DNA from: SHZL01 sp031362985
GTDB taxonomy: Bacteria > Pseudomonadota > Gammaproteobacteria > Xanthomonadales > SZUA-36
Direction of reading: 5' to 3'
Length of the DNA stretch: 63,117 nt
NCBI GenBank assembly: GCA_031362985.1
Contig: JANLTO010000101.1
Coordinates: 1 to 63,117, forward strand
Position numbers and translations under genes: made by a program. Positions 15,386 through 24,681 of this stretch are shown here, piece after piece. Under the pieces are notes generated by a model. The model searched no databases. It had not been told where the DNA came from and was given only the letters and a program-made list of their open reading frames with translations. Position 1 is the first letter of the stretch. Every line of letters starts with the position of its first letter.

Positions 15386-16780
15386 TCAGGCATTGATCTT
15401 GCGCGCCCGCACGGCGCGCCCTTTGACTTTCCCTGCAGCGAGGTAATTGAGGGCCTGGCGCAGCGCGGCGCGTTCCACTGCAACATAGCTGCACATATCG
15501 AAAATGGCGATTTTGCCAATCTGTGAACCGGGCAGGCCGGCATCTCCCGTCAATGCACCAAGGATATCGCCCGGACGGATTTTCTGCTTGCGTCCGGCAT
15601 CGATCTGGATCGTGACCATGGGTGCTTTAAGGGTATAGCCCGGCACACGGTCCAGCGATGCATACACATCACAGGCACAGGGCCTGGACAGGTAGGCTTC
15701 AATCGCCTGTACGCGCTGGTATTCCGATTGCGTGAAAATGCTCAGGGCCACGCCCTTCTCCCCTGCCCGGCCAGTGCGCCCAATGCGGTGCACGTAGATT
15801 TCCGGGTCACGCGGTAATTCATAATTGATCACCGCCTGCAGTGACTTGATGTCGAGACCCCGTGCGGCCACGTCGGTTGCCACCAGCACCGGGCAACTAT
15901 TGTTGGCGAATTGCACCAGCACCTGGTCACGTTCGCGTTGCTCCAGGTCGCCATGAATGGCCAGACACTGGATACGGTTTGCATCCAGGAACTCGGCCAC
16001 CTCGTCACACTGTTTTTTGGTATGGCAGAACACCAGAGCAGATTCAGGCTCGTAGTGTTCGAACAAGGCCAGCAAGGTGTTGTTGCGCTCGTGTGTTTTT
16101 ACCTCGTAAAACATCTGCTCGATGACACCCGGCTCGTGTTCCTGCTCCACCGCCACGGTCACCGGGTTGCGCTGGAAGCCGCGGCTTATTTTCTTGATCG
16201 CATCCGGGTAGGTGGCAGAAAACAGCAACGTCTGGCGGTCTTTCGGGGTCTGCTCCAGGATTTCGGTCACGGCATCCAGGAAACCCATGTCCAGCATCCG
16301 GTCGGCCTCATCGAGCACCAGGGTTTTCAAACCGCCCAGATCCAGTGTCTTCTGGGTCAAGTGATCCAGCACCCGTCCCGGCGTGCCAACCACGATGTGT
16401 GCGCCGTGTTCCAGCGATCCTTTCTGCGGGCCAAAGGGCTTGCCGCCGCACAGAGACACCAGCTTGATATTGGGCACAGCCTGGGCCAGCCGGCGCAGTT
16501 CTTTGCCCACCTGGTCCGCCAACTCCCGCGTGGGGCACAGCACCAGCGCCTGTACGCCAAAGAAACGCGGGTTGATCTGCTCCAGCAATCCAATGCCAAA
16601 CGCCGCCGTCTTGCCACTGCCGGTCTTGGCCCGCGCAATGAGATCCTTGCCGGCCAGCACCAGCGGCAAACTCCCGGCCTGGATCGGCGTCATTTTTGCG
16701 TAGCCCAGCGATTCCAGGTTGGCAATCTGCGCAGGCGAGATCGGCAGGGAGGAAAAACTGTCGCTGGTGGTGGCGGTCAT
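15386..16780 (-). CDS. dbpA: ATP-dependent RNA helicase DbpA
   Basis: The ATG at 16780 was preferred over an upstream TTG because CAAGG precedes it. The 464-residue DEAD-box protein has the Q motif (YAKMTPIQ), Walker A ARAKTGSGKTAAFG, DEAD as VLDEADRMLDMGF, SAT, and motif VI HRIGRTGRAGEKG. A C-terminal DbpA RNA-binding domain (RKQKIRPGDILGAL...IGKIAIFD...YVAVE) recognises hairpin 92 of 23S rRNA and directs the helicase to large-subunit assembly. The photolyase gene follows 43 bp downstream. Confidence 0.95.
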   Translation of the reverse strand: MTATTSDSFSSLPISPAQIANLESLGYAKMTPIQAGSLPLVLAGKDLIARAKTGSGKTAAFGIGLLEQINPRFFGVQALVLCPTRELADQVGKELRRLAQAVPNIKLVSLCGGKPFGPQKGSLEHGAHIVVGTPGRVLDHLTQKTLDLGGLKTLVLDEADRMLDMGFLDAVTEILEQTPKDRQTLLFSATYPDAIKKISRGFQRNPVTVAVEQEHEPGVIEQMFYEVKTHERNNTLLALFEHYEPESALVFCHTKKQCDEVAEFLDANRIQCLAIHGDLEQRERDQVLVQFANNSCPVLVATDVAARGLDIKSLQAVINYELPRDPEIYVHRIGRTGRAGEKGVALSIFTQSEYQRVQAIEAYLSRPCACDVYASLDRVPGYTLKAPMVTIQIDAGRKQKIRPGDILGALTGDAGLPGSQIGKIAIFDMCSYVAVERAALRQALNYLAAGKVKGRAVRARKINA

Positions 16781-16970
16781 GCCTTGATTACCCTGGAATG
16801 CCAAAGGAGGTGGTGCGTGAGTCGTATCATACAGTGGTGGCTCTGGCCGGTGACCCTGAATGCCTCCAACGGCAATTTTCTTACCTGCATCGAAGTCGAA
16901 ACCCCATGGTTAATTAAAGCGCACACGCTCAATTTGTGTAACAGGTGTGTTCTTAAGCGGGAGATTCAGT

Positions 16971-17024
16971 TTGACAAAGACACAGACACGAATTAGGCTG
17001 TGACATAGGCTATGGCATATGCCA
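16971..17024 (+). promoter_or_regulatory. vapBC promoter region with palindrome
   Basis: A consensus -35 TTGACA at 16971-16976 is followed 17 bp later by a weak TAGGCT. A perfect 12-bp palindrome, TGGCATATGCCA (17013-17024), lies 45 bp before the vapB start and is a plausible site for autoregulation by the VapB AbrB-type domain. Confidence 0.45.
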
Positions 17025-17069
17025 ATTCAGCACCCGGGTTTGTACCTCGGCCTTTCGGGAGAATTCACC

Positions 17070-17309
17070 ATGCAATCAGGGCGTGTTGTCCGGCTGTTTC
17101 GCAATGGCCGCAACCAAGCTCTTAGGATTCCCCGGGAGTTTGAATTCGCGGGGGACGAGGCCATTATCCGCCAGGACGGTGATCGGCTGATTGTGGAACC
17201 CGTCCGAAAAGGCAGCTTGCTCTCCTTATTGGCTGGCATGGAACCCCTGGATGAAACCTTTCCCAATGTGGACGACGCATCGCTGCCCCTAGATGACCTG
17301 AGCCTTTAA
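17070..17309 (+). CDS. vapB: VapB-type antitoxin (SpoVT/AbrB domain)
   Basis: The ATG at 17070 is preceded by GGGAGA. The 79-residue protein begins with a swapped-hairpin AbrB domain (VVRLFRNGRNQALRIPREFE, then GDEAIIRQDGDRLIVEPV), which binds the operator. The acidic C-terminal tail (DETFPNVDDASLPLDD) is the usual toxin-neutralising part. The toxin gene begins 2 bp after the stop, the standard vapBC layout. Confidence 0.9.
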   Translation: MQSGRVVRLFRNGRNQALRIPREFEFAGDEAIIRQDGDRLIVEPVRKGSLLSLLAGMEPLDETFPNVDDASLPLDDLSL

Positions 17310-17311
17310 AC

Positions 17312-17716
17312 ATGCCGCCGCAATACTTGCTCGACACCAACATCCTGTCGGATTTGGTGCGTAACCCACAGGGTAAGATTGCGCAACGAATTGCACGCGC
17401 GGGAGAGAAAAACATTTGCACCAGCATCGTGGTGGCAGCGGAGTTGCGCTTTGGTGCTGAGAAGCGCGGGTCTGAGCGACTGACCAACCAGCTTGAGACA
17501 ATTCTTTCTGCAATAAACACCTTACCCCTGGAAGAACCTGCTGATCGCCGCTACGGGAAACTGCGCGCGCATCTTGAGGAACGCGGCACCCGCATCGGGC
17601 CCAACGATATGCTCATCGCTGCCCAGGCGCTGGCTCTGGACTGCACGGTAATTACCGCAAATGACCGTGAGTTTTCCCGCGTGCCAGGCCTGAAAGTCGA
17701 GAATTGGCTGGAATAG
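17312..17716 (+). CDS. vapC: VapC toxin, PIN-domain ribonuclease
   Basis: The 134-residue PIN protein keeps the acidic metal site: Asp8 and Asn9 (LLDTNILSDLV), Glu44 (VAAELRFG), Asp98 (IGPNDMLIAAQAL) and Asp116 (ITANDREFSRV). PIN toxins cleave specific RNAs, often initiator tRNA, when not bound by VapB. The last 17 codons are repeated, 14 of 17 amino acids identical, about 1.8 kb downstream at 19471. Confidence 0.92.
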   Translation: MPPQYLLDTNILSDLVRNPQGKIAQRIARAGEKNICTSIVVAAELRFGAEKRGSERLTNQLETILSAINTLPLEEPADRRYGKLRAHLEERGTRIGPNDMLIAAQALALDCTVITANDREFSRVPGLKVENWLE

Positions 17717-18133
17717 GTGCAAGCCTTCGGAAACGTGTCGTGATACCTATGCAACGCTCCACCACGCTGCGATGCTGGCTGCCAACGTGGCGCTAAACAA
17801 CTGGCGTTTTATGCACTGTTTTTAAACCTGAACAGTCAGCTCAAGCCCAGGTCATGGCCGGCCACACGGAGTTGTTCAGCACCCGTATGGCCGCACAGCC
17901 TTTGGCCATGGGGGCTCAACAGGGGGGGATTGGCACTGTACTCAGTGGGTGAGAGAATATACGACGCTATACCAGCAGCAACGGCGAGCAGGACAGGCCG
18001 AACGAGTAACCACCGGAACTTCGCGGGAATTCCTTACAATGATTCTTGCTAGTCCAACTTTAATCCAGTCAGGTCCCTGGCCAGCCAGGTGCTATCGGCG
18101 GTTTGACGTGTTTCTGGTCTATCACGCTGACCC
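17717..18133 (+). other. 417-bp gap between vapC and the sulfotransferase gene
   Basis: I find no gene here. Short frames lack ribosome sites and recognisable motifs. The gap starts just after vapC and forms the left part of the segment bracketed by the two vapC 3' ends. It may hold decayed coding DNA, but I could not identify a source. Confidence 0.4.
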
Positions 18134-19501
18134 ATGAGAAACGCTGATTCCCTGAAAGTCACCCGTCAGCGGCTGGAGCAGGCCCGCGCTCAGCGACCGG
18201 ACGATAAGCAAGTGGTAAGCCATCTGCTGCTCGTGCTTGAAGAATTGGATGCCTATACGGACCTGCAGCAGTTGTTGGCTGTGGCAATTGCCCAGTGGCC
18301 TCAGGATAGCAGCCTGCTGATGTTCCGCGCGCGCGTTCACACTAATTTGGGTAATTTCCTGGACGCGAAGGCCGCTTACCAGGAAGTACTCCGTCAGGAA
18401 CCGGGTCATGTTGGCGCGGTGTGCTCCATGGTCATGCAGGATCATGGTGATGATATTGGCGGGCTGCCTTACGTGGAGGCGCGACTCGCGGCCCGGGATA
18501 TCACAGTTGCTGAACGCGCCAGGCTTGGCTATGCGCAGGCGCGGTTACTGGAGAAAGAGCTTCGGTACCATGACGCGTTTGAGACGCTCAGGCAAGCCAA
18601 CGCCACCAGGGCTGTAGCGGGCGGTATGGATATCGTGGCCAAGCAGAAAGGTGCGAGATCCGTGTTAGGTGACATCGACGCAGACGTTGTTAAACGCTGT
18701 AGCGGGCGCGGCAACCTGTCAACGCGCCCTGTATTTATCGTCGGCATGCTGCGCTCCGGCACTACCCTGATAGAGCAGATACTGGCTTCACATCCGGATG
18801 TTTACCCCGCTGGTGAGCGCAAGTTCTGGGGCGAAGTGTTGGGTGCACTCGTGAGGTCGGCGCCGCGTCACGAAGGCTCCATGATCGACGCCATAGACGG
18901 TACGCACCGTGATGTTTGGAAGAATGCCGGCAACGACTACCTGTCCAGCATCAATGAATTAAACAGTGACTCCCTCCGGACCACCGACAAGCTGCCTGCG
19001 AATTTTGCGCTGCTACCGTTTATTCACCTCATATTTCCACGGGCGCACATTATCCATATCCGGCGCAATCCATTGGCCACAATTGCCTCTTGCATCAAGA
19101 CGCCGTTTTCCGATCCTTCACTTGCGTTTACGCTTGAAGATTGGGCGAGATTTTATGGTATTTACCAGGCCGTAATGGACCACTGGCAGCCGCTGTTGGG
19201 CGATCAAATGCTGACTGTCAATTATGAGGAATTGGTCAGCGACTTCCCTGCACAGGCACGGCGCCTCATTCAGTTTGTGGGGCTGAACTGGGACGATGCC
19301 TGTCTCCATCCACACCTGCATCAACGCGCCGTGCGCACTGCCAGCGCGCAGCAAGTTCGCCGTGAGGTGCATACCGGATCGATCCATGCCTGGCGATGCT
19401 ACGAAGAGCAGCTTGCTGAGCTACCGCTCTATATGGAGGAAAGCCGGACAGTTGTGGGTGGTTCCAATCCGATCGTGAGTTTTCCTGCGTGCCAGGCTTG
19501 A
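18134..19501 (+). CDS. TPR-containing sulfotransferase
   Basis: A 455-residue protein: about four TPR-like helical pairs in residues 1-170, then a sulfotransferase domain with the PAPS 5'-phosphosulfate loop FIVGMLRSGTTLIEQIL (~202-218) and a 3'-phosphate region HIRRNPLATIASC. Such proteins move sulfate from PAPS to carbohydrates, lipids or protein tyrosines. No ribosome site precedes the ATG, and the true start could differ. The last ten codons (IVSFPACQA then stop) read, out of frame, through a remnant of a vapC 3' end, so the C terminus was made or cut by a recombination junction. Confidence 0.8.
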   Translation: MRNADSLKVTRQRLEQARAQRPDDKQVVSHLLLVLEELDAYTDLQQLLAVAIAQWPQDSSLLMFRARVHTNLGNFLDAKAAYQEVLRQEPGHVGAVCSMVMQDHGDDIGGLPYVEARLAARDITVAERARLGYAQARLLEKELRYHDAFETLRQANATRAVAGGMDIVAKQKGARSVLGDIDADVVKRCSGRGNLSTRPVFIVGMLRSGTTLIEQILASHPDVYPAGERKFWGEVLGALVRSAPRHEGSMIDAIDGTHRDVWKNAGNDYLSSINELNSDSLRTTDKLPANFALLPFIHLIFPRAHIIHIRRNPLATIASCIKTPFSDPSLAFTLEDWARFYGIYQAVMDHWQPLLGDQMLTVNYEELVSDFPAQARRLIQFVGLNWDDACLHPHLHQRAVRTASAQQVRREVHTGSIHAWRCYEEQLAELPLYMEESRTVVGGSNPIVSFPACQA

Positions 19502-19524
19502 GAGTCGACAATTGGTTGGAATAA
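19471..19524 (+). pseudogene. Remnant of a second vapC 3' end
   Basis: Seventeen in-frame codons plus stop (DREFSCVPGLRVDNWLE) match the end of the intact vapC (DREFSRVPGLKVENWLE) at 14 of 17 residues. DNA similarity continues to about 19536, giving roughly 59 of 67 matching bases against 17663-17729. Nothing upstream of 19471 resembles vapC. The differences are mainly silent or conservative, so the copy evolved as a gene before truncation. Confidence 0.75.
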
Positions 19525-19534
19525 GCACAAGCCT

Positions 19535-20872
19535 TCAGCGGCTCCCGGCCAGGTCATTACGAAAGACCACGCCACCCTTCATGACGAAACGCACACGCTC
19601 GAGTTCACGGATGTCTTCCAGCGGGCTGGCGGACGTGGCAACGAGGTCGGCGGCCTTGCCGGGTTCGAGGGTGCCGATCAGATGGTCAAGCCGCAGCACG
19701 CGCGCCGCTTGCGCGGTGGCCGCCCCGATGGCTTCAGCCGGGGTCATGCCTATTTTCACCAGCTCGGCAAACTCGCCGGCATTGCTGCCATGCGGTACAA
19801 CGCCGGTGTCGGAACCGAACACGATCGTGATGCCTTCACCGTAAGCTCGCTCCGCCGAGAATGGCTTGGTCTTGATATCAAACAATCGCTGCATGATCGG
19901 GCTCGGAATCCAGTGCATAGTGCCGCTATCGAGGTCTGCGGGCGAATCGCCCACGACTTGCTGAAAAGCAAACAGGTGAGGCTCGAACGCGGCTCCGGTC
20001 TCGCGCATCAGGCGCCAGCTCTCATCATCCGGCCAGGGTGCGGTATCAATGATATCCACGCCTGCCCGCAGCGCGGCGTTGATTCCGGCAGCCGTGTGCC
20101 CATCGGCGATAACGATCCGGCCCAGTCCGTGGGCCGTCGTGACAATGGCCGCAAACTCCTCGTCGGTAAAGGTCTGCTCCGCGATGTGCGCATCATTGAG
20201 ACTGCCGCTGTTGTATAGGTTGATCAGGTCCGCTCCACGTGCGATCTGCTCACGCACCACGCGGCGGCACTGGTCTGCACCATCGCAAACGCCCTGGGGC
20301 GGAATGGCTGCTTCCACGTCAGAGTGGTATTTTCCAGTGCGGGATGCCCCGGTTGGAGAAAGCGGACTGCCGGCAGCCAGAATCCTCGGGCCTGCCACAG
20401 TTCCCTGTTCTATTGCAGCCCTGAGCGCGTAAATCGCCAGTTCATGATCACGCCGGCCGGTGCCCAGATCCACCACGGTGGTGAATCCGGCCGCCAGATT
20501 TCGCCTGCCGAGCTCCACTCCCAGCAAAGCCAGGTCGGCTGCGTTCCGGGTAACGACCCGGAGTTCCGCACCCGGGTCCACCGGTGTGGTCAGATGCACA
20601 TGCAGGTCGATCAGGCCGGGCAATACAAAAGCCCCGGAAAGATCCATCACCGTAACGCTCGCCGTGTCCCATCCCAGAGTCTCCGCAGTTACGAATCCAT
20701 CCTCAATCGACTTGATCTTGCCATCCTCAATCACCAGTGTTATCTGATTTAGTGGGGGCTGTGCAGGATCAAGCAGAATCGTTCCGGCATGGACCAACAA
20801 CTGCTGGCCACCGCCCTGGACGGTCCAGGGCAGCAGCAGAAATAGTGTCGCTACGAACTTCGCGAACGACAC
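19535..20872 (-). CDS. Exported amidohydrolase (imidazolonepropionase/Xaa-Pro dipeptidase-like), paralogue 1
   Basis: A 445-residue protein with a short signal peptide (to about WTVQGG) and a GTG start 7 bp after the TonB receptor stop. The metal motif is LIDLHVHLTTPVDPG, with a late GSDTGVVPHGSNAGEFAELV aspartate motif and closing EPGKAADLVATSASPLEDI. A GADQCRRVVREQIARGAD segment aligns with the other amidohydrolase of this locus. Metal-dependent amide or peptide hydrolysis in the periplasm is expected. It is the last gene of a likely amidohydrolase-receptor-amidohydrolase operon. The substrate is unknown. Confidence 0.87.
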   Translation of the reverse strand: MSFAKFVATLFLLLPWTVQGGGQQLLVHAGTILLDPAQPPLNQITLVIEDGKIKSIEDGFVTAETLGWDTASVTVMDLSGAFVLPGLIDLHVHLTTPVDPGAELRVVTRNAADLALLGVELGRRNLAAGFTTVVDLGTGRRDHELAIYALRAAIEQGTVAGPRILAAGSPLSPTGASRTGKYHSDVEAAIPPQGVCDGADQCRRVVREQIARGADLINLYNSGSLNDAHIAEQTFTDEEFAAIVTTAHGLGRIVIADGHTAAGINAALRAGVDIIDTAPWPDDESWRLMRETGAAFEPHLFAFQQVVGDSPADLDSGTMHWIPSPIMQRLFDIKTKPFSAERAYGEGITIVFGSDTGVVPHGSNAGEFAELVKIGMTPAEAIGAATAQAARVLRLDHLIGTLEPGKAADLVATSASPLEDIRELERVRFVMKGGVVFRNDLAGSR

Positions 20873-20879
20873 CGGGCTG

Positions 20880-23108
20880 TCAGAAATTACGCGAGACAGT
20901 CACGCCAACCGTGAAGGGCCGGTTGGTGAAGACCGACAGGGGCACCGCGAGATTCTCCACGACGGTCAGTTGGGCGCGTTTATCGAACACGTTGTCGAGA
21001 TACAGCACGAAACGCCAGTCCTCGTTTTCCACGGCGAACCGCGCATCGAAGATGCTGTAGGAGTCCTGCTCATAATAGAAAGCGCCATTGTCGTTAAACT
21101 GGGTGTCTGACGGGCCGGTGTAGGAATAGTCGCCGCGCATGTAGCCGTTCCAGGACCCGCTGATGGGAAAGTCGTACTGCAGCGATACGTTGCTGGTGAA
21201 TTTCGGCACATAAGGTATGGGATCACCGTCCTTGCCGATTGGTATGTCGATCTCCAGCAGGGGCTGGTCCTCGGTCAGCCGCGCATCGTGGTAACCCATG
21301 CCGATCCCGAGTTGCAATTGTTCGGTGAGCAGCGAGAACACTTCCAGTTCGAAGCCATCGACGCGTGCCTTGCCGGCGTTGCCAATGAAGTTGAAGCCCA
21401 GGACCGGCTCCTGTTCCTGAGTCTGGATGTTGTCCCAATCAATCCGGTACAACGAGGCATTGACCACCAGCTTGCCATCCAGCCAGGTGGTCTTGGCGCC
21501 GATTTCGTAATTGGTGAGCGAGTCAGGCTCGTACTCCTCGGGAATGATGATCGCGTTGCCAAAACCGGTGGAATTGGTGCCGCCTTGCCGAAAACCCTCC
21601 GAATACAATACATACACATTGGCATCGTCGTTGACCGCATAGCTCAGGCTAGCCTTGATGCTGACGTCGGTGTCGCTGGCGGACCGCTGCGGATCCGGCC
21701 TGGGGTTTTCACCGGGAGGGAATCCGCCGAAGGGCAATGTTTCCATCGAAAAAGAATCCTGCTGGTAGTCGAAATAGCGGAGGCCAAAGAGCCCTTCCAG
21801 TTGGTCAGTGAAATCCCAGGTCATTTCGCCGAACAGTGCCAGTTGATCGATATCGAAACTCGAAACGCGGCCAAAGATGTCCGCCTCGGTACCGTTGGGA
21901 TTGCCGTCCTCGTCGGTGCTGATCACATTGCTTTCGAAATCCCGCTTGGACTGCTGGTAGAAAGCCCCGACCACGTATTGAAACCGCCCATTGAGATCAG
22001 AGGAATAGCGCAGTTCATTGGTCCAGATGTCGCGGCTGTCCGGTTGGTCAGTCACGGCACGAGCAAAAGGCAGCGGCACGCCAAAGAACAGCAGCAACGG
22101 CGTTGAGTCAAAACGGTAAAACACGTCGCGGTTGAGAATTGCACTGCTGGCATGAATGCTCCCCGAGCCAAGCTCATAGTCAAGGGCGAACTGCAGGATG
22201 TCCATATCATCCTGGTAGACATCCACGGTGTATTCATCGGTCTCAAGATCGCCAATCGAGGGGAAATAACGCTGTTTGCCACCAAGTTCAGTATCCTGGA
22301 TCAGGTAGGAAGCATCGATGGTCAGCTTGTCGTTGGGTGCCCAGCGTGCCGCCAGTCGTCCGCCATAGGTCTTTTCCCAATTGATATCGTCCTTGCCCAA
22401 GCGGATGTTGTCGACAAAGCCGTCCTCGTCTTCGTAGTATGCAACTGCACGGAATGCAAACGTATCGGAAACCGGCAGATTGGCGAAACCATCGAACTTG
22501 TAACCCGGACCTCCTTTGTGCGTAGTAGAACCATCCACGGAGAATTGCCCATAGGTGTCCTCCATGTCCGGTTTGTTAGTGATGATGCGGATCGCGCCGC
22601 TCATCGAGCCTTCGCCGTACAGCGTACCCTGCGGGCCGCGCAACACCTCGATCCGCTCAATGTCGTACAGCCGGACGTCAGCATTGCGTCCGCCACCGTC
22701 ATCCTCGGGATTGAAGCCGGTAATCACGGCGTCATCGAAGTACACGCCGACCGTGGCCTGCCCCACCGAGCGGATGCCACGAATGATGAATCGTTTTTCC
22801 CCGGGACCCTGGTCCTCGGTGTTCAGGCCAGGAACCAGCCGCGCCCAATCCGCGTAGTCCTGCACGTCGAGGTCGGCCAATTCCTTGGCACCTATGGCGC
22901 GGATGCTACCCGTGATGTCCTGCACGGATGCAACCCCGCGCTTGGTGGCAGTTACATATACTTCCTCTATCTCCCCGGCGCCCTGCTGGTTCGATTGATT
23001 CCTGGTTGAATCCTGGGCGATAGCGGGCGTGACGATATACAGCACCGCCGGCAGGATGAATGCAGCAGCCGCTCTCAGCGGTGTTGGAGTTGCTGGAACA
23101 TTTCTCAT
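20880..23108 (-). CDS. TonB-dependent outer-membrane receptor
   Basis: A 742-residue protein whose start has AAGGAGC upstream. Signal peptide to about PAIAQDS; a TonB box-like EEVYVTATKRG follows; the plug domain (~50-165) shows RFIIRGIRS and the IERIEVLRGPQGTLYGEGSMSGAIRI signature (listed here in part); a 22-strand barrel follows, ending in F. It imports substrates across the outer membrane using TonB energy. Placed between two paralogous amidohydrolases with 8- and 53-bp gaps, it probably takes up what they hydrolyse; an organic compound seems more likely than iron, as no siderophore genes are present. Confidence 0.92.
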   Translation of the reverse strand: MRNVPATPTPLRAAAAFILPAVLYIVTPAIAQDSTRNQSNQQGAGEIEEVYVTATKRGVASVQDITGSIRAIGAKELADLDVQDYADWARLVPGLNTEDQGPGEKRFIIRGIRSVGQATVGVYFDDAVITGFNPEDDGGGRNADVRLYDIERIEVLRGPQGTLYGEGSMSGAIRIITNKPDMEDTYGQFSVDGSTTHKGGPGYKFDGFANLPVSDTFAFRAVAYYEDEDGFVDNIRLGKDDINWEKTYGGRLAARWAPNDKLTIDASYLIQDTELGGKQRYFPSIGDLETDEYTVDVYQDDMDILQFALDYELGSGSIHASSAILNRDVFYRFDSTPLLLFFGVPLPFARAVTDQPDSRDIWTNELRYSSDLNGRFQYVVGAFYQQSKRDFESNVISTDEDGNPNGTEADIFGRVSSFDIDQLALFGEMTWDFTDQLEGLFGLRYFDYQQDSFSMETLPFGGFPPGENPRPDPQRSASDTDVSIKASLSYAVNDDANVYVLYSEGFRQGGTNSTGFGNAIIIPEEYEPDSLTNYEIGAKTTWLDGKLVVNASLYRIDWDNIQTQEQEPVLGFNFIGNAGKARVDGFELEVFSLLTEQLQLGIGMGYHDARLTEDQPLLEIDIPIGKDGDPIPYVPKFTSNVSLQYDFPISGSWNGYMRGDYSYTGPSDTQFNDNGAFYYEQDSYSIFDARFAVENEDWRFVLYLDNVFDKRAQLTVVENLAVPLSVFTNRPFTVGVTVSRNF

Positions 23109-23160
23109 AGCGTGCTCCTTGGGTGATTATTGACTGTGTGTTGCACTAATCCGGCAGCGC

Positions 23161-24546
23161 TCAAGGCCTGCCGTCATAGACCATTCCATTCTTCATTACG
23201 AAAGTGACCTTTTCCAATTGGTGGATATCTTCAAGCGGATTGCCTGAGGTGGCTATGATGTCAGCGGATTTGCCTGGCTCAATGGTTCCAACTTCAGCAT
23301 TCAGTCCCAGCATTTCCGCAGCGGAAATCGTGGCAGTGGCGATGGCCGCTTGCTGGGTCAAACCAATGCTGACCAGCTCGGCGAATTCCCGGGCATTGTC
23401 CCCATGGGGAAACACGCCGGGGTCGGAGCCAAATGCAAAACGTACACCGGCCCGATACGCCTGGACCGCCGAAGGTGTCTCGTTCTTGAGCTGGTAGAGA
23501 AATTCCAGGACAGGTACAGGCAACCAACCCATGGTGCCTTCCTGCAGGGTTGCGGGTGTATCCCCCACTGCTGCCTGAACGGCATACAGGTGCGGCACGA
23601 ACCACGCTTTACCGGCTTTCAGCAGCCGCCAGGTCTCTTCATCCGGGTAGGTGACCGTATCGATGGAGTCCGCTCCCGCGCGAAGAGCCGCGTTGATGCC
23701 GCTGGCGTCGTCGCGGGTATTGCCGCCATCGGCGATGGCCTTGCGGCCAAGCGCGTGCGCTGTCGAGATGATGGCAAGCATTTCATCTTCAGTGAACGTG
23801 ATGGCCGGCGAAGGATTCGACAGGAGACTGCCGGTGTTATAAAAACTGATGGCATCCGCACCACGCTTGACCTGGGCACGCACCACGCGGCGGCAATCGT
23901 CTGCACCGCTGCACACGTTGTCCGGGCCTGTCACCGCTTCCACCTCCGAGTTAAAGTGCGCGGTTCGCGATTGGCCTGGAATCGAAAGCGGGCTGCCCGT
24001 GGCGAGTATGCGTGGACCGGGCATCAGGCCGCTTGCGACGGCATCTCGCAAGGCAAACACGGCCTCCTCGTGCACCCGCATTCCGGTCCCAACATCCAGC
24101 ACGGTGGTGAAACCGGCGGCCAGCAATCGTTCAGCATTGACAGCGGCAAGAAGAGCGAGGTCCGCCGAGCTTTTGGTCACGTCATCAAGTGCGCCACCGG
24201 GATCAGGTGATGTGGTCAGATGCACGTGGAGGTCGATGAGGCCCGGTAACACAAAAGCGTTACTCAAGTCGATCACGCGTGCGCCGTTTTCCTCACTAAA
24301 CCCTGCACGCAGCTCCACGATCCGGCCATCCCGCAGGTAGATGCTTTGATTCCGTAGCGGTGCCAGTCCCGGAACCGCCAAAACCGTGCCGGCATGGATA
24401 ATTGTGAGGCCGGTGGCCGCTTGATCAGCTAAAGTCGAACTGCACCCAAAGATTGCTCCTGCCAGCAGTGGCATAAGTCCCGGCCAGAAAAGCCGACGCC
24501 GGTCATCCTGATTTACGCGCTGGCTGGCCGGGCGCAAAAGCGCCAT
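23161..24546 (-). CDS. Exported amidohydrolase, paralogue 2
   Basis: A 461-residue protein if started at 24546 (longer starts up to 24615 are open). A lipoprotein-type signal (LMPLLAGAIFGC) precedes the amidohydrolase fold: LIDLHVHLTTSPDPG, GSDPGVFPHGDNAREFAELV and EPGKSADIIATSGNPLEDI. GADDCRRVVRAQVKRGAD matches paralogue 1 nearly residue for residue, so the pair arose by duplication around the TonB receptor gene. The lipobox suggests membrane anchoring, unlike paralogue 1. A candidate operator lies at 24628-24646. Confidence 0.85.
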   Translation of the reverse strand: MALLRPASQRVNQDDRRRLFWPGLMPLLAGAIFGCSSTLADQAATGLTIIHAGTVLAVPGLAPLRNQSIYLRDGRIVELRAGFSEENGARVIDLSNAFVLPGLIDLHVHLTTSPDPGGALDDVTKSSADLALLAAVNAERLLAAGFTTVLDVGTGMRVHEEAVFALRDAVASGLMPGPRILATGSPLSIPGQSRTAHFNSEVEAVTGPDNVCSGADDCRRVVRAQVKRGADAISFYNTGSLLSNPSPAITFTEDEMLAIISTAHALGRKAIADGGNTRDDASGINAALRAGADSIDTVTYPDEETWRLLKAGKAWFVPHLYAVQAAVGDTPATLQEGTMGWLPVPVLEFLYQLKNETPSAVQAYRAGVRFAFGSDPGVFPHGDNAREFAELVSIGLTQQAAIATATISAAEMLGLNAEVGTIEPGKSADIIATSGNPLEDIHQLEKVTFVMKNGMVYDGRP

Positions 24547-24627
24547 CCGCGCGAAGGATTCCAGAGACCAGTCTGTGCAAGCCATTTTCTTACAATACAA
24601 CCAGACCAAGCCCACACCCTAGAAATT

Positions 24628-24646
24628 TTAGTGCTCCTGGCCTAAA
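24628..24646. promoter_or_regulatory. Candidate operator TTAGT-N9-CTAAA upstream of the amidohydrolase-receptor operon
   Basis: TTAGT (24628-24632) and CTAAA (24642-24646) are separated by 9 bases. The same arrangement occurs at 28764-28782, between the VPS10 and M13 genes. It sits between the TetR-type gene and the start of the operon, 80-100 bp before the amidohydrolase start. Confidence 0.4.
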
Positions 24647-24681
24647 CATCGGCTGACGCTTGCCGAGGCGCCTGAAATTGT

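Noticed and set aside
17717..18133. Integrase or transposase remnant as the cause of the vapC duplication
   Set aside because: I translated the gap in several frames and found no recombinase motif, and no terminal inverted repeats or target duplications beyond the vapC ends.
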